From Lotmaria passim (Eukaryota > Euglenozoa > Kinetoplastea > Trypanosomatida > Trypanosomatidae): a DNA stretch of 64,000 nucleotides. Positions 28,523 through 39,269 of this stretch are shown piece by piece. The notes beneath the pieces were generated by a model. That model made no database searches, had not been told where the DNA came from, and worked only from the letters and a program-made list of their open reading frames with translations. The stretch is from positions 2,021,501-2,085,500 of the forward strand of contig CP140192.1 in assembly GCA_037349495.1 (NCBI GenBank), written 5' to 3'. Each line of letters starts with the position of its first letter. Position 1 is the stretch's first letter. Made by a program: the position numbers and the translations under genes.

Positions 28523-29368
28523 TGAACGAAAGACACATCGCTCACTTTTTTTTCCTCTATTCACTATTTATTAGTTCTTCTCTGTGCCCCTTATACACTC
28601 ATTTGGCTATTTCTACTATCATCTTTCAAGCGTCGTTTTTTTTTTCCTTTCCATAGATCTTCTTTAAACAACAGCCATAAGCAAGCGAGCACGTTGTACG
28701 TTGCTTCTGTAATATAGGCCCTTCTTTTTCTTCCCCCTTATCTTTTTGTTCCTACTAAGCACTTTGCGTTAATACTATTATTATTTCCTCGCGTTTTTTT
28801 TTTCCTCTGTTACTGCTGAATTAGTGCTATTGTTGTTGCCACCGGTCCTGCTTTTTTTATTTATTTTAGCTGACTTTACCTTCCAACTCTGTATGTCATG
28901 TAGTCTGGCTTCTATACATTTTTTTTTTCTCTGTTCTGTCAGCTGTGGTTGACTTTTTACAACGCCATCAGCATACAACGGTGAAGCGTACAGAGAGCTA
29001 CCTTGAAGTTGATCGTGCTTCTCTTAACTTTAAAAAGCTGGTGTGTCAGGATACGAGAGCTGCCTTTGTGCAAGTGTCGCGATTTCATGTATTGCGTGCA
29101 GGTGTGGATGCCTCACCTCTCAGCTCAGCATGAACCCTGTTCCTCTGTTTTATCCCCCGCAAACCACTTTTCCTTTTAATGCCTGTTTTTCTCATGTGTG
29201 TGTGTGTGTGTGTGTGTATCCAACGGAGAAGGACTGCACTGAACGCGGCAGCGAAAGGAAGACGAACGGCGTTGCCACGCTGCATCAATTCTCTCTTCTT
29301 CTTTTCACTTCGTTAGACTCTTCACAAGGCAGAGTGCAAAAAGAGCAGTATTTTTTTTTTTTTTTGCC
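28523..29368. other. Spacer between ABCG and the ASH-repeat gene
   Basis: UTR sequence. A pure TG repeat covers 29195-29217. A pyrimidine tract leads to AG at 29315-29316. A run of 15 T (29351-29365) sits immediately before the next ATG, inside the predicted 5' UTR. Short frames at 28945 and 29043 are not convincing. Confidence 0.5.
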
Positions 29369-32300
29369 ATGGCGGACCGGGCGAAGACGAAGGAGCGTCG
29401 CGACGAGCGCCGACACGCGCTGGGCATCGACTGCGTGGATCGTCTCGTGTGGAAGGAATGGACTCCTGGCAGCGAGTACACGCGCAAGATACTCGTCAAA
29501 AATGTCGACCGCGCATCCCAGACCATCCAGCTGTCCCTCCCAGTAAACAGGAAGATCTTTATCACACCTTTTCCCGAGCCCGTCACGCTGAGCAGCGGTG
29601 TCTCGCACGAGATCACCATCACCTTCCGACCTGTGGAGCTGGTAGAGCTGCATGACGCCCTCACCATCACGGTGGAGGGCCGGGGCTCTTTCCAGGTACG
29701 CTTGGACTGTCTCACGCCCTATGCGCGGCTGTCGATGCCGTCTTTCTACGACTTCGACTACTGCGCCATCGGCGTCACCGCCCACGCCGAAATACAGCTT
29801 CGCAACAGCGGGACAGCGCCGGTGGAGTTCACGTGGGAGGCACCTGCGCCGTTTTGCATCCTGCCAAAGCACGCCGTGCTGGACCAAGGTGAGGTCATGC
29901 ACCTCACCCTGCTCTTCACGCCAGCCGACGCGTGCACCTTGGTGGGCCAGGCGGTGTGCCGCCTGACCGGCATGGACGAGGTGATCGCAACGCTCAAGAT
30001 GTCTGGCATTGGCAAATATCCCTTCATCTGCTTCCAGGACCCCGGCGAAAACGACGGCATCACAAGCGAATGCGGCAGCGGCAGCAGCAACACACTGTCC
30101 ATCAAGATGGTGGCAAAAATGAACGGGCCAGCCGCCACCGCAGAGGTGCGCCTGTGCAACCCGTCCGCGGTGCCTGCCACGGTGCGACTGCACCGCTCCG
30201 ACGACGGCGTCTTCTCCGCCTTTCACCTCACGCTCGACGGCGTAGCTGACGACATGGCTGACGCAGGCGAGCCTTTCGTCATTCCGCGTGGTGCGACGCA
30301 ACTCGTGCGTGCGCACTACAGCCCCAGTGGCCCCGGCGTGCTGCAGTCCGGTGTATTTCGGTTCGACTGCTTCGAGGGGAATACGCTGGAGCTGGAGCTC
30401 AGCGGTACCACGACGGGTCCGCGCATCACTGCATCCGTCGGCAGCTTCGACTTTGGCGCCGTCGACTTGGAGCACTTACCCTCGGCAAAGCAGCGCACAC
30501 GGTACCTGACGCTGCGCAACACGTCAGCGATCGACGCGGCCTTTGCATGGGTGAACACGTGGCCCGGTGCGGCATTTGCAGTGCAGCCGACCGATGGCAC
30601 GGTGCCGGCGCAGTCGACGCTGCAGGTGGCCCTGACTTTTATGCCGACGCACCCTATCCTGTACTACCGCCGCCTGAACCTCCTCGTCGAGGGGGCGACG
30701 GACGTTGTCGTGGTGGATGTGTTTGGCGGGGCCTACAACACCGCCGCCCGGCCCCCCACATTGAGACATGCGGATATAGAAGCGGCGCTGCTTCGGGCTG
30801 AGCACGGACTTGGCTTGCTGACGCCCGCGGAGCTGGAGAACGTCGCAGCAGCAGCCACGACCGAAGACGATAACAACAACGGCAGTGGCGTTGGCTTTGC
30901 ACTCGACACAACACCCAGACCTGGGCAGGCGGTCCATCCGTCCGTGGACGCCGCTATGCTGGAGGCGTGGCGCCGCGTTGAGGAAGCCGCGCGTGGCGGT
31001 GGCGTCGTGGTGCGCGGCGCCAAGCACAAAAATCGCGTCCCCCTCAGCAGCCTCGAGAGCATTGGCGGGGACGTCGCGGTCAACACTCCTTTCGGGCTTG
31101 ACGCACTGCAGCTATACACGTTCACGCTAAGGAGCAGTAGCGGCAACGCCACCAACACCAATCGCGGCGGGACAAGCGATGGTCGTGCGCAGGTGGTCAC
31201 GGTCATGAACACATCGAACGAGCCCGCTGTGGCGACTTGGAGCGTGCCTGGGCCCGCCTGTTCCTACTCCGTGACGCCCGTGCAACAAATGATTGGCCCC
31301 CATGGGTCAGCTGTTTTCCAGCTGCAGTGCGGCAACAGCAGCAGCGATGGCAGCAGCGACGATTACGCCACCCTCTGCACGCTCGAGTGCTACGTGAACT
31401 TCGAGTCCATGTCCGCCTTCTACCTCGCCCCGGACGGCTGCGTCGTCCCGCCGCACTGCTTTACCGTGGCGTGCACGATGGCGAGTGGCGACAGCGATAT
31501 CATTGCTGGTGTCGCAAGGCCAGTTCAGCCAGCGATGGCGCCGCAAATCAGCGTTGTGCCGCAGGTGTACCTGCCCGCCTGCCGCCTCGGCGCGTCGACC
31601 TATCAGGTTGTTGCGCTGCACAACAAGAGCGCCGCGTCAGCGCGGTATGAAGTGAGTGCGCTGACCCTGAGGCACGTGAGCGCGGTGGTGCTGCCACCCG
31701 ACACCACCCTGGTGGATCCCTCGGCCTTTCAGCAGGAGGGCGACGTGGACAGCTCCACCTTCTCCTTGTTCCCGTCCGCCGGCGTGGTGCCACCGCGTGC
31801 GCGGCATCTTCTATTGGTGAAGTTCCGCCCTAGCGAGATGGCCCGCTACGAGGCCACCGCGACGCTGTCGTGGAGCACGAGGGAGCATGGAGCCGACGCG
31901 GCTGCCGCGACAGGCCCTGCGCCAACGGCTGACGCCACCTCACTCACCCTCCTCGGGGAGGTATGTCTGCCGCACCTGGAGTGGCGCGATGCGTGCGACA
32001 CCATCGCGGCGGACGTCGTCTTTCCTCCTAGCTGCGTCACTGGTGAGGCGCAGCAGCAGGCGTGGCTGCGCAATCCGACCGCGCTGCCCGTTGCCTTCCA
32101 CTTCGACACGTCTGCCAGTCTCCTGGGGGTACTGCGCGTGGAACCAGAGTGGGCGGTGGTGCCAGGAGGCGAGCGCCTGCCCGTGACGCTCTTCTTCAGC
32201 CCGCAGCAGCCCCGCGTCTTCTCTGGCCTTCTGCAGCTGCACCTGGAGGACGGCGCCGCGGACGCGGCGCACCGGCAGCTCTACCGACGTCAGCTCCGCG

Positions 32301-34492
32301 TGCGCGGCGAAGGCGCCTACGCCGAGGTGGAGGTGGAGCCGCGCGTCATCGACGTCGGCGAGGCACCCGACACACGCGAGCAACAGGCTTGCCTTACCCT
32401 GTACAACAGCGGCACCTGCGAAGTGCAGTACGACGTGCGTGCGATGCGCCTGAGTGAGACGCCGTCGGAGGCGGCTGCGACTGCGACAGTGGTGCCGCGG
32501 CTGCACAACAGTCGTGGGGTGCTGCCAGCGCGCACGCACACGACGGTGCTCGTGGCCGCGCAGCCGGCGCCTGGGCTGACCGAGTTTGTCCTCTACGCCG
32601 TCACCAGCGGCCTCGCCACGAACCTCGGCGAGGTGCCAAACGCGGCATCGGTGGCCGAGGCTGAGCGGCACCCGCACTGCCGCTGGCGCCTGCGTGCAGC
32701 CCACCCTGTGGTGCAGGTCGTGAACGTTGACCTCCGCGGCGTGGCGAGGCCGCTGGCATGGCAGCAGCTCAGCCTGAACGCCATCAATGTCCAGCTCGCC
32801 GCGGCAAACGAGCCAGACAGCGCAGCAGCCGGCGGCTGTGGCGACGACGACGTCTTCTCCTTCCAGCACTACGTCAACGGAATCGTACCGATCACGATGG
32901 ACCTCGGCGTCGCTCACGAAGACGCGCCGGCGGTGTCGCTGACCGTCACGCTGCAGAACACCGGCGAATGCCCGGCCCCCTTCTCCCTCATGCTCCCCAC
33001 GCAGCATGACGCCAACACGGAGCATTGGTGCCTGGAGAACACCGAGCTGGCGGACCTGCAGTACATCGTCGACCGCGACATCATCACCGTCACGCCGGCG
33101 CAGGGCACCATCGGCGTCGGCGACGCCGCACAGCTGCACATCACCTACACCCACGCCGAGGTCGGGGTGCACCGACTGCCGATGCTGCTGCGCATCGGTG
33201 CGGGGGAGCGGCGCGTCGCCGTCGTTTTGGAGGGCCGCACGTTACCGCCAGAGGTGCAGGTGTTGAACTTCCACCACGAGCGGATCTACGAGCTTCTGCC
33301 TGTCGCACTGGGCGACATGGAGCCGCCGCTGCAGCACATCATCGTGTCAAACCCGACCGATGAGGCGGTGGAGTACAGCGTAGACGTTGCGGCGCTGCAG
33401 GCGCACGCACAGGACAACTTCGGTTTCCCTGTCTTTCAGTGTGCAGACCCGCAAGGCGTCGTCGCCGCTGGCGCGACTACCAGCATCGGCTTTTACTTTC
33501 GCCCGCTGGAGGCAAGGCAGTACCAGGTTACCGTGCTGGTACAGACGACGCGGGGTGAGGGTTACTACGTCGACCTCGTCGGCATCGGCTATCACCCGCG
33601 CACCACGCCGAAGTCGACGGTGGCGACGTGGGTGGATGAAAGCCTGATGCGCGTCCCCGCCATCCCAGCGCTCATCCCCCATGCGGGCCCGCTGCGACTT
33701 ATGGACGACGTGTGCACGCTCGGCGCCGTCGCGTACTACACGCTGTGCCGACGCACCTGCACGCTGCAGCTGGCTGCCGACGCGCCGAGTGAGGTGTACT
33801 ACGCGTGGCAGCCGGAGCAGCTCCACCACGGCGATGCCCAACTGGCCGTACACCCCTCCGCGGGCGTGCTGCAGCCCGGGGAAGAGCAGACTGTGCAGGT
33901 CTCCTTCTACGCTGGCAGCACAAGTCAGGTATTGGAGCACCTTCTGCGCTGCGTGGTCAGGCCCAGCACGTCGTCGTCGGCCGCCGCCGCCGCGCAGAGA
34001 GACGAACGTGATGACAGCGCTGCCTTCACGGGCTGGGAAACGTCTCTTGGAGTTCTGGTGCAGGCACGTGTGATGCCACGCGACGACTTCGAGAGCCTCT
34101 ATGGAAAGGAGCGTCTGGCCGCGGCGTACATGCCGGCCCTCTACGGCGCACACGTCGACCCAGCCACCTGCGCACCGGCGTCGTTGTCGTCGAACAAGGA
34201 CGAGACAAGGTTCGTGAAGACACTAGTAGAGGAGCTGCTTCGCACCGTTGTCGCGTCACCAAGCGTGCAGGCGTCGTTCACGGCCTTGTGCCCGCCGCCG
34301 TCGGCTACCTATGCGACGATGCGCGCACTGCACGGTGCCATGAAGAGCGGTGGTGGCGGTGCAGAGGGAAAGGCGAGCTCTACCCCGGCACCGGCAGCCA
34401 GGGGAGGCAACGGTGCAGCGGTCGTTCTCGCAGAAGGCATACTGGAGGAGCTGCTTCGCGGCATTTTGTGTGAACGTGTTGCGGCGGTATGA
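29369..34492 (+). CDS. ASH/MSP-repeat flagellar protein, CFAP65-like
   Basis: A 1707-residue protein made of repeated immunoglobulin-like ASH/MSP domains (strand patterns such as SHEITITFRPVELVELHD, TLQVALTFMPTHPILYY, LLVKFRPSEMARYEATATLS, ERLPVTLFFSPQQPRVFSG, TTSIGFYFRPLEARQYQVTV). ASH domains occur in Hydin, SPD-2, ASPM and several cilia proteins of the axoneme. The start (LVWKEWTPGSEYTRKILVKN, then FPEPVTLSSG) resembles CFAP65/CCDC108, a central-apparatus protein required for motile flagella. I therefore prefer CFAP65 over CFAP74, CFAP47 or Hydin. No membrane segment or signal peptide is visible. The C-terminal about 130 residues include helical LVEELLRTVVA and ILEELLRGILC segments. The ATG follows a T15 run. 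The family is confident, the exact orthologue moderate. Confidence 0.75.
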   Translation: MADRAKTKERRDERRHALGIDCVDRLVWKEWTPGSEYTRKILVKNVDRASQTIQLSLPVNRKIFITPFPEPVTLSSGVSHEITITFRPVELVELHDALTITVEGRGSFQVRLDCLTPYARLSMPSFYDFDYCAIGVTAHAEIQLRNSGTAPVEFTWEAPAPFCILPKHAVLDQGEVMHLTLLFTPADACTLVGQAVCRLTGMDEVIATLKMSGIGKYPFICFQDPGENDGITSECGSGSSNTLSIKMVAKMNGPAATAEVRLCNPSAVPATVRLHRSDDGVFSAFHLTLDGVADDMADAGEPFVIPRGATQLVRAHYSPSGPGVLQSGVFRFDCFEGNTLELELSGTTTGPRITASVGSFDFGAVDLEHLPSAKQRTRYLTLRNTSAIDAAFAWVNTWPGAAFAVQPTDGTVPAQSTLQVALTFMPTHPILYYRRLNLLVEGATDVVVVDVFGGAYNTAARPPTLRHADIEAALLRAEHGLGLLTPAELENVAAAATTEDDNNNGSGVGFALDTTPRPGQAVHPSVDAAMLEAWRRVEEAARGGGVVVRGAKHKNRVPLSSLESIGGDVAVNTPFGLDALQLYTFTLRSSSGNATNTNRGGTSDGRAQVVTVMNTSNEPAVATWSVPGPACSYSVTPVQQMIGPHGSAVFQLQCGNSSSDGSSDDYATLCTLECYVNFESMSAFYLAPDGCVVPPHCFTVACTMASGDSDIIAGVARPVQPAMAPQISVVPQVYLPACRLGASTYQVVALHNKSAASARYEVSALTLRHVSAVVLPPDTTLVDPSAFQQEGDVDSSTFSLFPSAGVVPPRARHLLLVKFRPSEMARYEATATLSWSTREHGADAAAATGPAPTADATSLTLLGEVCLPHLEWRDACDTIAADVVFPPSCVTGEAQQQAWLRNPTALPVAFHFDTSASLLGVLRVEPEWAVVPGGERLPVTLFFSPQQPRVFSGLLQLHLEDGAADAAHRQLYRRQLRVRGEGAYAEVEVEPRVIDVGEAPDTREQQACLTLYNSGTCEVQYDVRAMRLSETPSEAAATATVVPRLHNSRGVLPARTHTTVLVAAQPAPGLTEFVLYAVTSGLATNLGEVPNAASVAEAERHPHCRWRLRAAHPVVQVVNVDLRGVARPLAWQQLSLNAINVQLAAANEPDSAAAGGCGDDDVFSFQHYVNGIVPITMDLGVAHEDAPAVSLTVTLQNTGECPAPFSLMLPTQHDANTEHWCLENTELADLQYIVDRDIITVTPAQGTIGVGDAAQLHITYTHAEVGVHRLPMLLRIGAGERRVAVVLEGRTLPPEVQVLNFHHERIYELLPVALGDMEPPLQHIIVSNPTDEAVEYSVDVAALQAHAQDNFGFPVFQCADPQGVVAAGATTSIGFYFRPLEARQYQVTVLVQTTRGEGYYVDLVGIGYHPRTTPKSTVATWVDESLMRVPAIPALIPHAGPLRLMDDVCTLGAVAYYTLCRRTCTLQLAADAPSEVYYAWQPEQLHHGDAQLAVHPSAGVLQPGEEQTVQVSFYAGSTSQVLEHLLRCVVRPSTSSSAAAAAQRDERDDSAAFTGWETSLGVLVQARVMPRDDFESLYGKERLAAAYMPALYGAHVDPATCAPASLSSNKDETRFVKTLVEELLRTVVASPSVQASFTALCPPPSATYATMRALHGAMKSGGGGAEGKASSTPAPAARGGNGAAVVLAEGILEELLRGILCERVAAV

Positions 34493-35206
34493 GCGACTCG
34501 CATTAGGTGAAAACAGCCAGTGAGGTGCTTTTCACCTCTCTTTTTTTTTTTTTTGTTATTCTCGTTACTGTTTTCTCGACATTGAAGGGTCAAGTAACTT
34601 CAACGCAGAGGCCATCTCCACCGCTACCGCTGACACGCTCACCCCATGTAAACTATTGTATGTAGAGTGCAACGCACAAAAAAAGTTGTGTTTGGGTCCC
34701 TTTTACTTTAACTCTTTTGTAGGTTGCTTATGGCCGCTTTGTGCTCAACACGAAAAGACAACATCCACCCATTAGACACAGATATTTTTTTGCCGTTTTT
34801 TAATCCCCCGCCCTTAGTTCTACTCTTGCAGAGCTTGCTTTTTTGGAGTAGGTTGCCACGCCGCGGTTATATCAGTCTACGCACTATGGAGCTTTTGCTC
34901 CATAAGCAAAGCTTGAGTTTTTTTCCCCTGCTCTTCGGTAAGGCATTCGAGACTGGTTAAAAGATGCAAGGAGCATGAGGGGGTGGGGGAGGGGCGGGGA
35001 AGGGCGCGAAAAGAAAGAGGAACACTGATCTTATTGTATGTATGCATTGAACCATCTGCTGCTACGATGCACCGTTATCATCATCATCATCATCATTTTA
35101 TCCTTCCTTCTTCTTTTAATAAACGTAACTTGCACACTTGTCACCTTTTCCGCACGTGATCCTGCTACCGATCATTGTCTTGTACTTCGAAGAAATCGAA
35201 GGAATT
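34493..35206. other. Spacer before first eS24 copy
   Basis: UTR sequence with an (ATC)n patch at 35076-35095, a G-rich patch at 34979-35005 and pyrimidine stretches. Possible acceptors are AG at 34830-34831 or 35191-35192. No gene seen. Confidence 0.45.
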
Positions 35207-35620
35207 ATGGTCTTTCAGAAGAAGAAGGCGGAGGTGTCCATCCGGACCTCCCAGTTCAAGGTGAACAAGCTGCTGAACCGCAAGCAGTTCATCGTGGAGG
35301 TGAACCACCCGCAGTGGTGCGGTACGGTGCCTACGCAGATCGTGCGCAAGAAGCTTGCCACCCTCTACAAGGTCCCGGATGAGAACCAGGTGTCTGTCTT
35401 CGGCTTCAAGACGAAGTTTGGTGGTGGCAAGACCACCGGCTTCGGTCTGATCTATGACGACCTCGCGTCCCTGAAGCGCTACGAGCCCAACTACCGCAAG
35501 ACCCGCATGGGCTTCGGCAAGGCCCGCCTGCCGGCTCGCAAGTCGGTCAAGGAGCGCCGCAACCGCAACAAGAAGCTGCGCGGCAAGGCGAAGGGCAAGC
35601 AGGCCTCCAAGAAGAAGTAA
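35207..35620 (+). CDS. RPS24: Ribosomal protein eS24, copy 1
   Basis: A 137-residue small-subunit ribosomal protein, eS24. The N-terminal domain carries SIRTSQFKVNKLLNRKQFIV, then VRKKLATLYKVPDENQVSVF, and the basic C-terminus ends in GKQASKKK. Length matches eS24 of other eukaryotes (about 130-137). Its coding sequence is identical, base for base, to the second copy 1.2 kb downstream, while both flanks differ. Two expressed copies from one unit would double transcript supply, a common trypanosomatid way of raising output without promoter control (inference). Confidence 0.97.
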   Translation: MVFQKKKAEVSIRTSQFKVNKLLNRKQFIVEVNHPQWCGTVPTQIVRKKLATLYKVPDENQVSVFGFKTKFGGGKTTGFGLIYDDLASLKRYEPNYRKTRMGFGKARLPARKSVKERRNRNKKLRGKAKGKQASKKK

Positions 35621-36394
35621 GCAATCTGTCATTTACGCTTGCAGTTCTGCTGGCATCACGGGGACTGGTGGTGTCGTTCGCGTCATTACTGCTTTCCCGC
35701 AGGCCGGCTTTTCTGTTGCTCAAAATGTACGTTTGGTCTTCGTATTTCTTCGCCTGCATGCGGAGACTTCTCTGGCGTGCGTCTACTCGATTTCAGTTAG
35801 TTTCTAGGTGATGCTCACGAGGAGAACCTGTTTTGTTTTCTTTTTTACTCATTTTCAAGAAATAAAGCACAAGAAAAAAAAGACGAACAACAACGGTGTC
35901 GTTGCCAACACGTACCTCATTTTTGTGTGTACATAATACGTCCCACACTGGTGGAGAAAAGAAAGCACCATACGGTGTCGTGCAGTCGAGAGAAAGCTGC
36001 TGTAGTCCTTTTTACGCTGCTTTTCTTTGCATATTTCTGGGTTTTTGAAGCAGATCAACCCTCATCCCCCCGCCGCGCAACGTTCACAGATCCCCACACG
36101 AAGAGTCTTGAAGTCAAACAAGGCCAAATTGTAGGCCGTAGTGTTAAACGTCCTCTTTCGCACCTACGACGCATTAAAGAAGAAGAAGCAGGGTAAAGGG
36201 ACTCTCGACTATGCCCTCTTCCTCCAAGTTTCTTTGTCTCCTCACTTGGCCTCCTCTTGTTCTTTCTCACTGCTTTGTTGTTGCTGCTGTTTCTCTTTTT
36301 CCACTTACAATTTACATTCTCATTCCATATCACGAACTACACCTTGCGTGCCGCGACAAAACTGCATCACACGCGAAAGGGGATCACGACAACC
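35621..36394. other. Spacer between the two eS24 copies
   Basis: Unrelated in sequence to the spacer on the other side of either copy. It ends with a CT-rich region at 36217-36306 that could serve as the polypyrimidine tract for copy 2. No gene seen. Confidence 0.5.
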
Positions 36395-36808
36395 ATGGTC
36401 TTTCAGAAGAAGAAGGCGGAGGTGTCCATCCGGACCTCCCAGTTCAAGGTGAACAAGCTGCTGAACCGCAAGCAGTTCATCGTGGAGGTGAACCACCCGC
36501 AGTGGTGCGGTACGGTGCCTACGCAGATCGTGCGCAAGAAGCTTGCCACCCTCTACAAGGTCCCGGATGAGAACCAGGTGTCTGTCTTCGGCTTCAAGAC
36601 GAAGTTTGGTGGTGGCAAGACCACCGGCTTCGGTCTGATCTATGACGACCTCGCGTCCCTGAAGCGCTACGAGCCCAACTACCGCAAGACCCGCATGGGC
36701 TTCGGCAAGGCCCGCCTGCCGGCTCGCAAGTCGGTCAAGGAGCGCCGCAACCGCAACAAGAAGCTGCGCGGCAAGGCGAAGGGCAAGCAGGCCTCCAAGA
36801 AGAAGTAA
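36395..36808 (+). CDS. RPS24: Ribosomal protein eS24, copy 2
   Basis: A second 137-residue eS24 copy whose coding sequence is identical to copy 1 over all 414 nt. Identity begins exactly at the ATG and stops about 2 nt beyond TAA; upstream and downstream sequences are different. That sharp boundary points to gene conversion of the coding region, or strong selection on it, rather than a fresh duplication, which would carry its flanks along. Different UTRs may give the two mRNAs different stability or stage-specific expression (inference). Confidence 0.97.
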   Translation: MVFQKKKAEVSIRTSQFKVNKLLNRKQFIVEVNHPQWCGTVPTQIVRKKLATLYKVPDENQVSVFGFKTKFGGGKTTGFGLIYDDLASLKRYEPNYRKTRMGFGKARLPARKSVKERRNRNKKLRGKAKGKQASKKK

Positions 36809-37714
36809 GCCGTTGTATGGTAACTACTTCAGTATTTGTGTGCCTTTGCGCTCGTTGCGGCATCTCTGTAACCGCACTCGCCCTTGCACCCGAAACAGGT
36901 GTTCTGTGAGCGGACGAGAGCGGTTTTGGAGATGCTGTATGTGATGGTCCACCACTTTCTCACTGCAATGGCTTTTCTTTTGATGGTCCCTTTCCTTTCT
37001 TTTTCTAGTTATGTGAGCGTGGCCTTCCGAGACCGGCTCCGATATTCTCATTTTCTACTTCAAAAAAAAAAAAGCACTAAAGAAATAAAAAAAAAACTGA
37101 GACTTCTAGCTGCGACCTGGTCACCTCAAGTGTTTTTTTTTTATTTTCTTTTTGAGTACTAGTTGCACGCCAGTTTGAAAAAATGTATGTGTGAGTGTGT
37201 GTGTTTGCGACGATGCTGCTTTCTAAGAGTCCATTGAGCAAGACCTTGTCTTGCCTTTCGAGATGCCCAGAAGCAGAGAGGGATGCACTTATACATACAT
37301 ATATATATACCGCTGATTTTTGTGAGTCAGTGGATAGCATCGACTTTCCCCTCCCCCTCTTTCTCGAAGGAAAAATGCACTTCAGAGTGTGCAAATGAGC
37401 TCTCATCACTAATCCCCTTCTTTCGTGTCCGCCTGACTTTGCATCGTTGCATTTCTCTCTCTAACTCATACTATTTCTCACCAACGTACTTTGCATTTGT
37501 TACTGTTGTTTTGCATGGCGACGCATAAAAACAAAACAAAAACTCTCTTTCTCGAAATGCAGATGTTGCTCGACAACGTTTCCACCTCTGCTTTTCGGCC
37601 TTCGGTTTTTTTTTTTTTTTGCCCAGCTACACAGTGCGTGCTCCTTCTTTCGCTCTTTGACAGGAACTACTCTTTTCTGTTTTTTTTTTCCCTCTCCTCT
37701 CTCCCTCCGTTGTA
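36809..37714. other. Spacer between eS24 copy 2 and SPRY gene
   Basis: UTR sequence with A runs at 37061-37072 and 37085-37096, a short TA repeat at about 37297-37310, and a T15 run at 37606-37620. The T15 run leads to GCCCAG, with AG at 37625-37626. No gene seen. Confidence 0.5.
37606..37626 (+). promoter_or_regulatory. Predicted trans-splice acceptor for SPRY gene
   Basis: T15 followed by GCCCAG, 88 nt upstream of the ATG at 37715. Prediction only. Confidence 0.5.
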
Positions 37715-38491
37715 ATGTCCTCCGTCGCGGATAAGCACGATCGGCGCGTCAGTCAAGCTCGCCGCTTCACGGTGAAGGAGGCGACTCCCTCCACCGCGTA
37801 CGTCCCTGCCACGGCAAGCACGGTGAAAAGCGTAACGTTCGAGTGGGTTCGCGCGTGCTCCATCTACACCATTAATGGCACGAGTGTGTGGCACAAGGGA
37901 GGTGGGGAGCTGCCCTATCGTCCGGTGCTAGGCAACCTCGCCATGCAGCCAAGTACTGGCAAGTACTTCTTCTCCTACCGCATCAATACCGACAACAGCC
38001 GGGTCGGCTTTTGCACCTCCTCCGTGTACAACTCACCGGAGGAGTTGCGGGACCACGAGTTCGGCAAGACGGTGCCGGCCCACGCGGAGCGGAGCGTGTC
38101 CATCACGGACAGCGACGCGTCACATCCGAGTTACCTGCAATCGATCGGCGCCGTCCCGGCTCCGCCGAGTCGGCCGTGGGAGGCGTATATCGACCTGCAA
38201 ACCTCCAAGGTGTACGTCAACGGGCAGGAGGTGAAGCAGCTGTGGCGGCTCTTTGTCCCCACCTGCGGCGGTGTTGTCTCGTTCGTCGTGGACACCGACG
38301 CGGGTGCGGTGCAGTTCTTCGTCGATGGCAAATACGAAGGCATGATGTTGGAGGAGAGTAGCGGTTTGAAGGGCAAGACTGTGTACCCGTGTGTCGGGAT
38401 CTCCGGTTTTGACATGGCGAATCGAAGTATTGCGACGGGGTATATGGGTGCCTTTGTAGAACCCGTGCAACCCTTCCATTGCATTTACTGA
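37715..38491 (+). CDS. SPRY-like domain protein
   Basis: A 258-residue soluble protein. The C-terminal half reads as a SPRY (B30.2-like) beta-sandwich. VSFVVDTDAGAVQFFVDGKY (about 195-214) matches the SPRY 'D-x-x-x-G-x-hydrophobic-x-F-x-x-x-G' core, followed by KTVYPCVGISGF and the closing RSIATGYMG. The N-terminal about 45 residues are basic and probably flexible. SPRY domains bind protein partners in many E3 ligases and RNA-associated complexes. No second domain is visible, so a single-domain adaptor is the safest description. The ATG follows a good splice acceptor at 37626. No membrane segment or targeting signal seen. Confidence 0.7.
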   Translation: MSSVADKHDRRVSQARRFTVKEATPSTAYVPATASTVKSVTFEWVRACSIYTINGTSVWHKGGGELPYRPVLGNLAMQPSTGKYFFSYRINTDNSRVGFCTSSVYNSPEELRDHEFGKTVPAHAERSVSITDSDASHPSYLQSIGAVPAPPSRPWEAYIDLQTSKVYVNGQEVKQLWRLFVPTCGGVVSFVVDTDAGAVQFFVDGKYEGMMLEESSGLKGKTVYPCVGISGFDMANRSIATGYMGAFVEPVQPFHCIY

Positions 38492-39128
38492 CGCTTGAAA
38501 AGGTGCTGCGCTTTATGAAGGCATCTTGTCATTTCTTTTTTTTTTTTCCTACTGTTCAACTTACGATGTATAGTTACGCCGGCTCTTTCCACTTTAAAGA
38601 TGTTATTGATGCCTTTTTCTCGCGCCTAGAAAGAGTGCGCTTTTTTTTTTTTGCTCCATCTTTTTCGTTTTTTTACGAACACTATTTTTGTTGTGGCTTC
38701 TTGCGTGCGTGCGTTTGCCTATCTAGTTTTACTATACCTTGTTTTCTATTTTTGGAAATTCTGTTTCTTTAATTACACCCCCCATATGTGGTTATGGTAG
38801 CGCTTTGAGGATACGATAGCAAAAAATGCAAGAGTTTGACTTGTCTCCCCTTCTTTTTTTTATTTTGTTCCTGAAGTAATGGAGCTTTTTTTTTTTTGCG
38901 TTTCTGTCTGGCAAAGAGAAAACGTCTTCGTCTGCCTTTTTTCCCCATGTTGGCGGTGCAACGTGTCGGGTGTTTAATCTACCCGAAGCTGCGCTCTTCC
39001 TCTCGAATCTGCTTGCAAGTGTATTTTCGCCGGCTTAACGACTCTCTCTCTTCCACTGGTGCTGAAACCCACCCGTTTCTTTTCTACATTACTATTATTA
39101 CAATTGAAACCCCTCATGCATCAGCCCA

Positions 39129-39129
39129 C

Positions 39130-39161
<32 letters not shown>

Positions 39162-39175
39162 ATATATATATATAT
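39129..39175. repeat. TA microsatellite, interrupted
   Basis: TA repeats interrupted by TACATATACA, about 47 nt in total, upstream of the snoRNA candidates. Confidence 0.95.
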
Positions 39176-39269
39176 GTATTACTGAAGAGAGTATGGTGCG
39201 ATGTCCCTGCTTTTTTTCGATACTTCTTTCTTTTTCTGTAATACGCATTCGCCGCTTATTTGAACAACT

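Noticed and set aside
35076-35095. ATC/CAT triplet repeat that reads as a box C motif on the minus strand
   Set aside because: Simple microsatellite with no paired box D or terminal stem; transcription is on the + strand.
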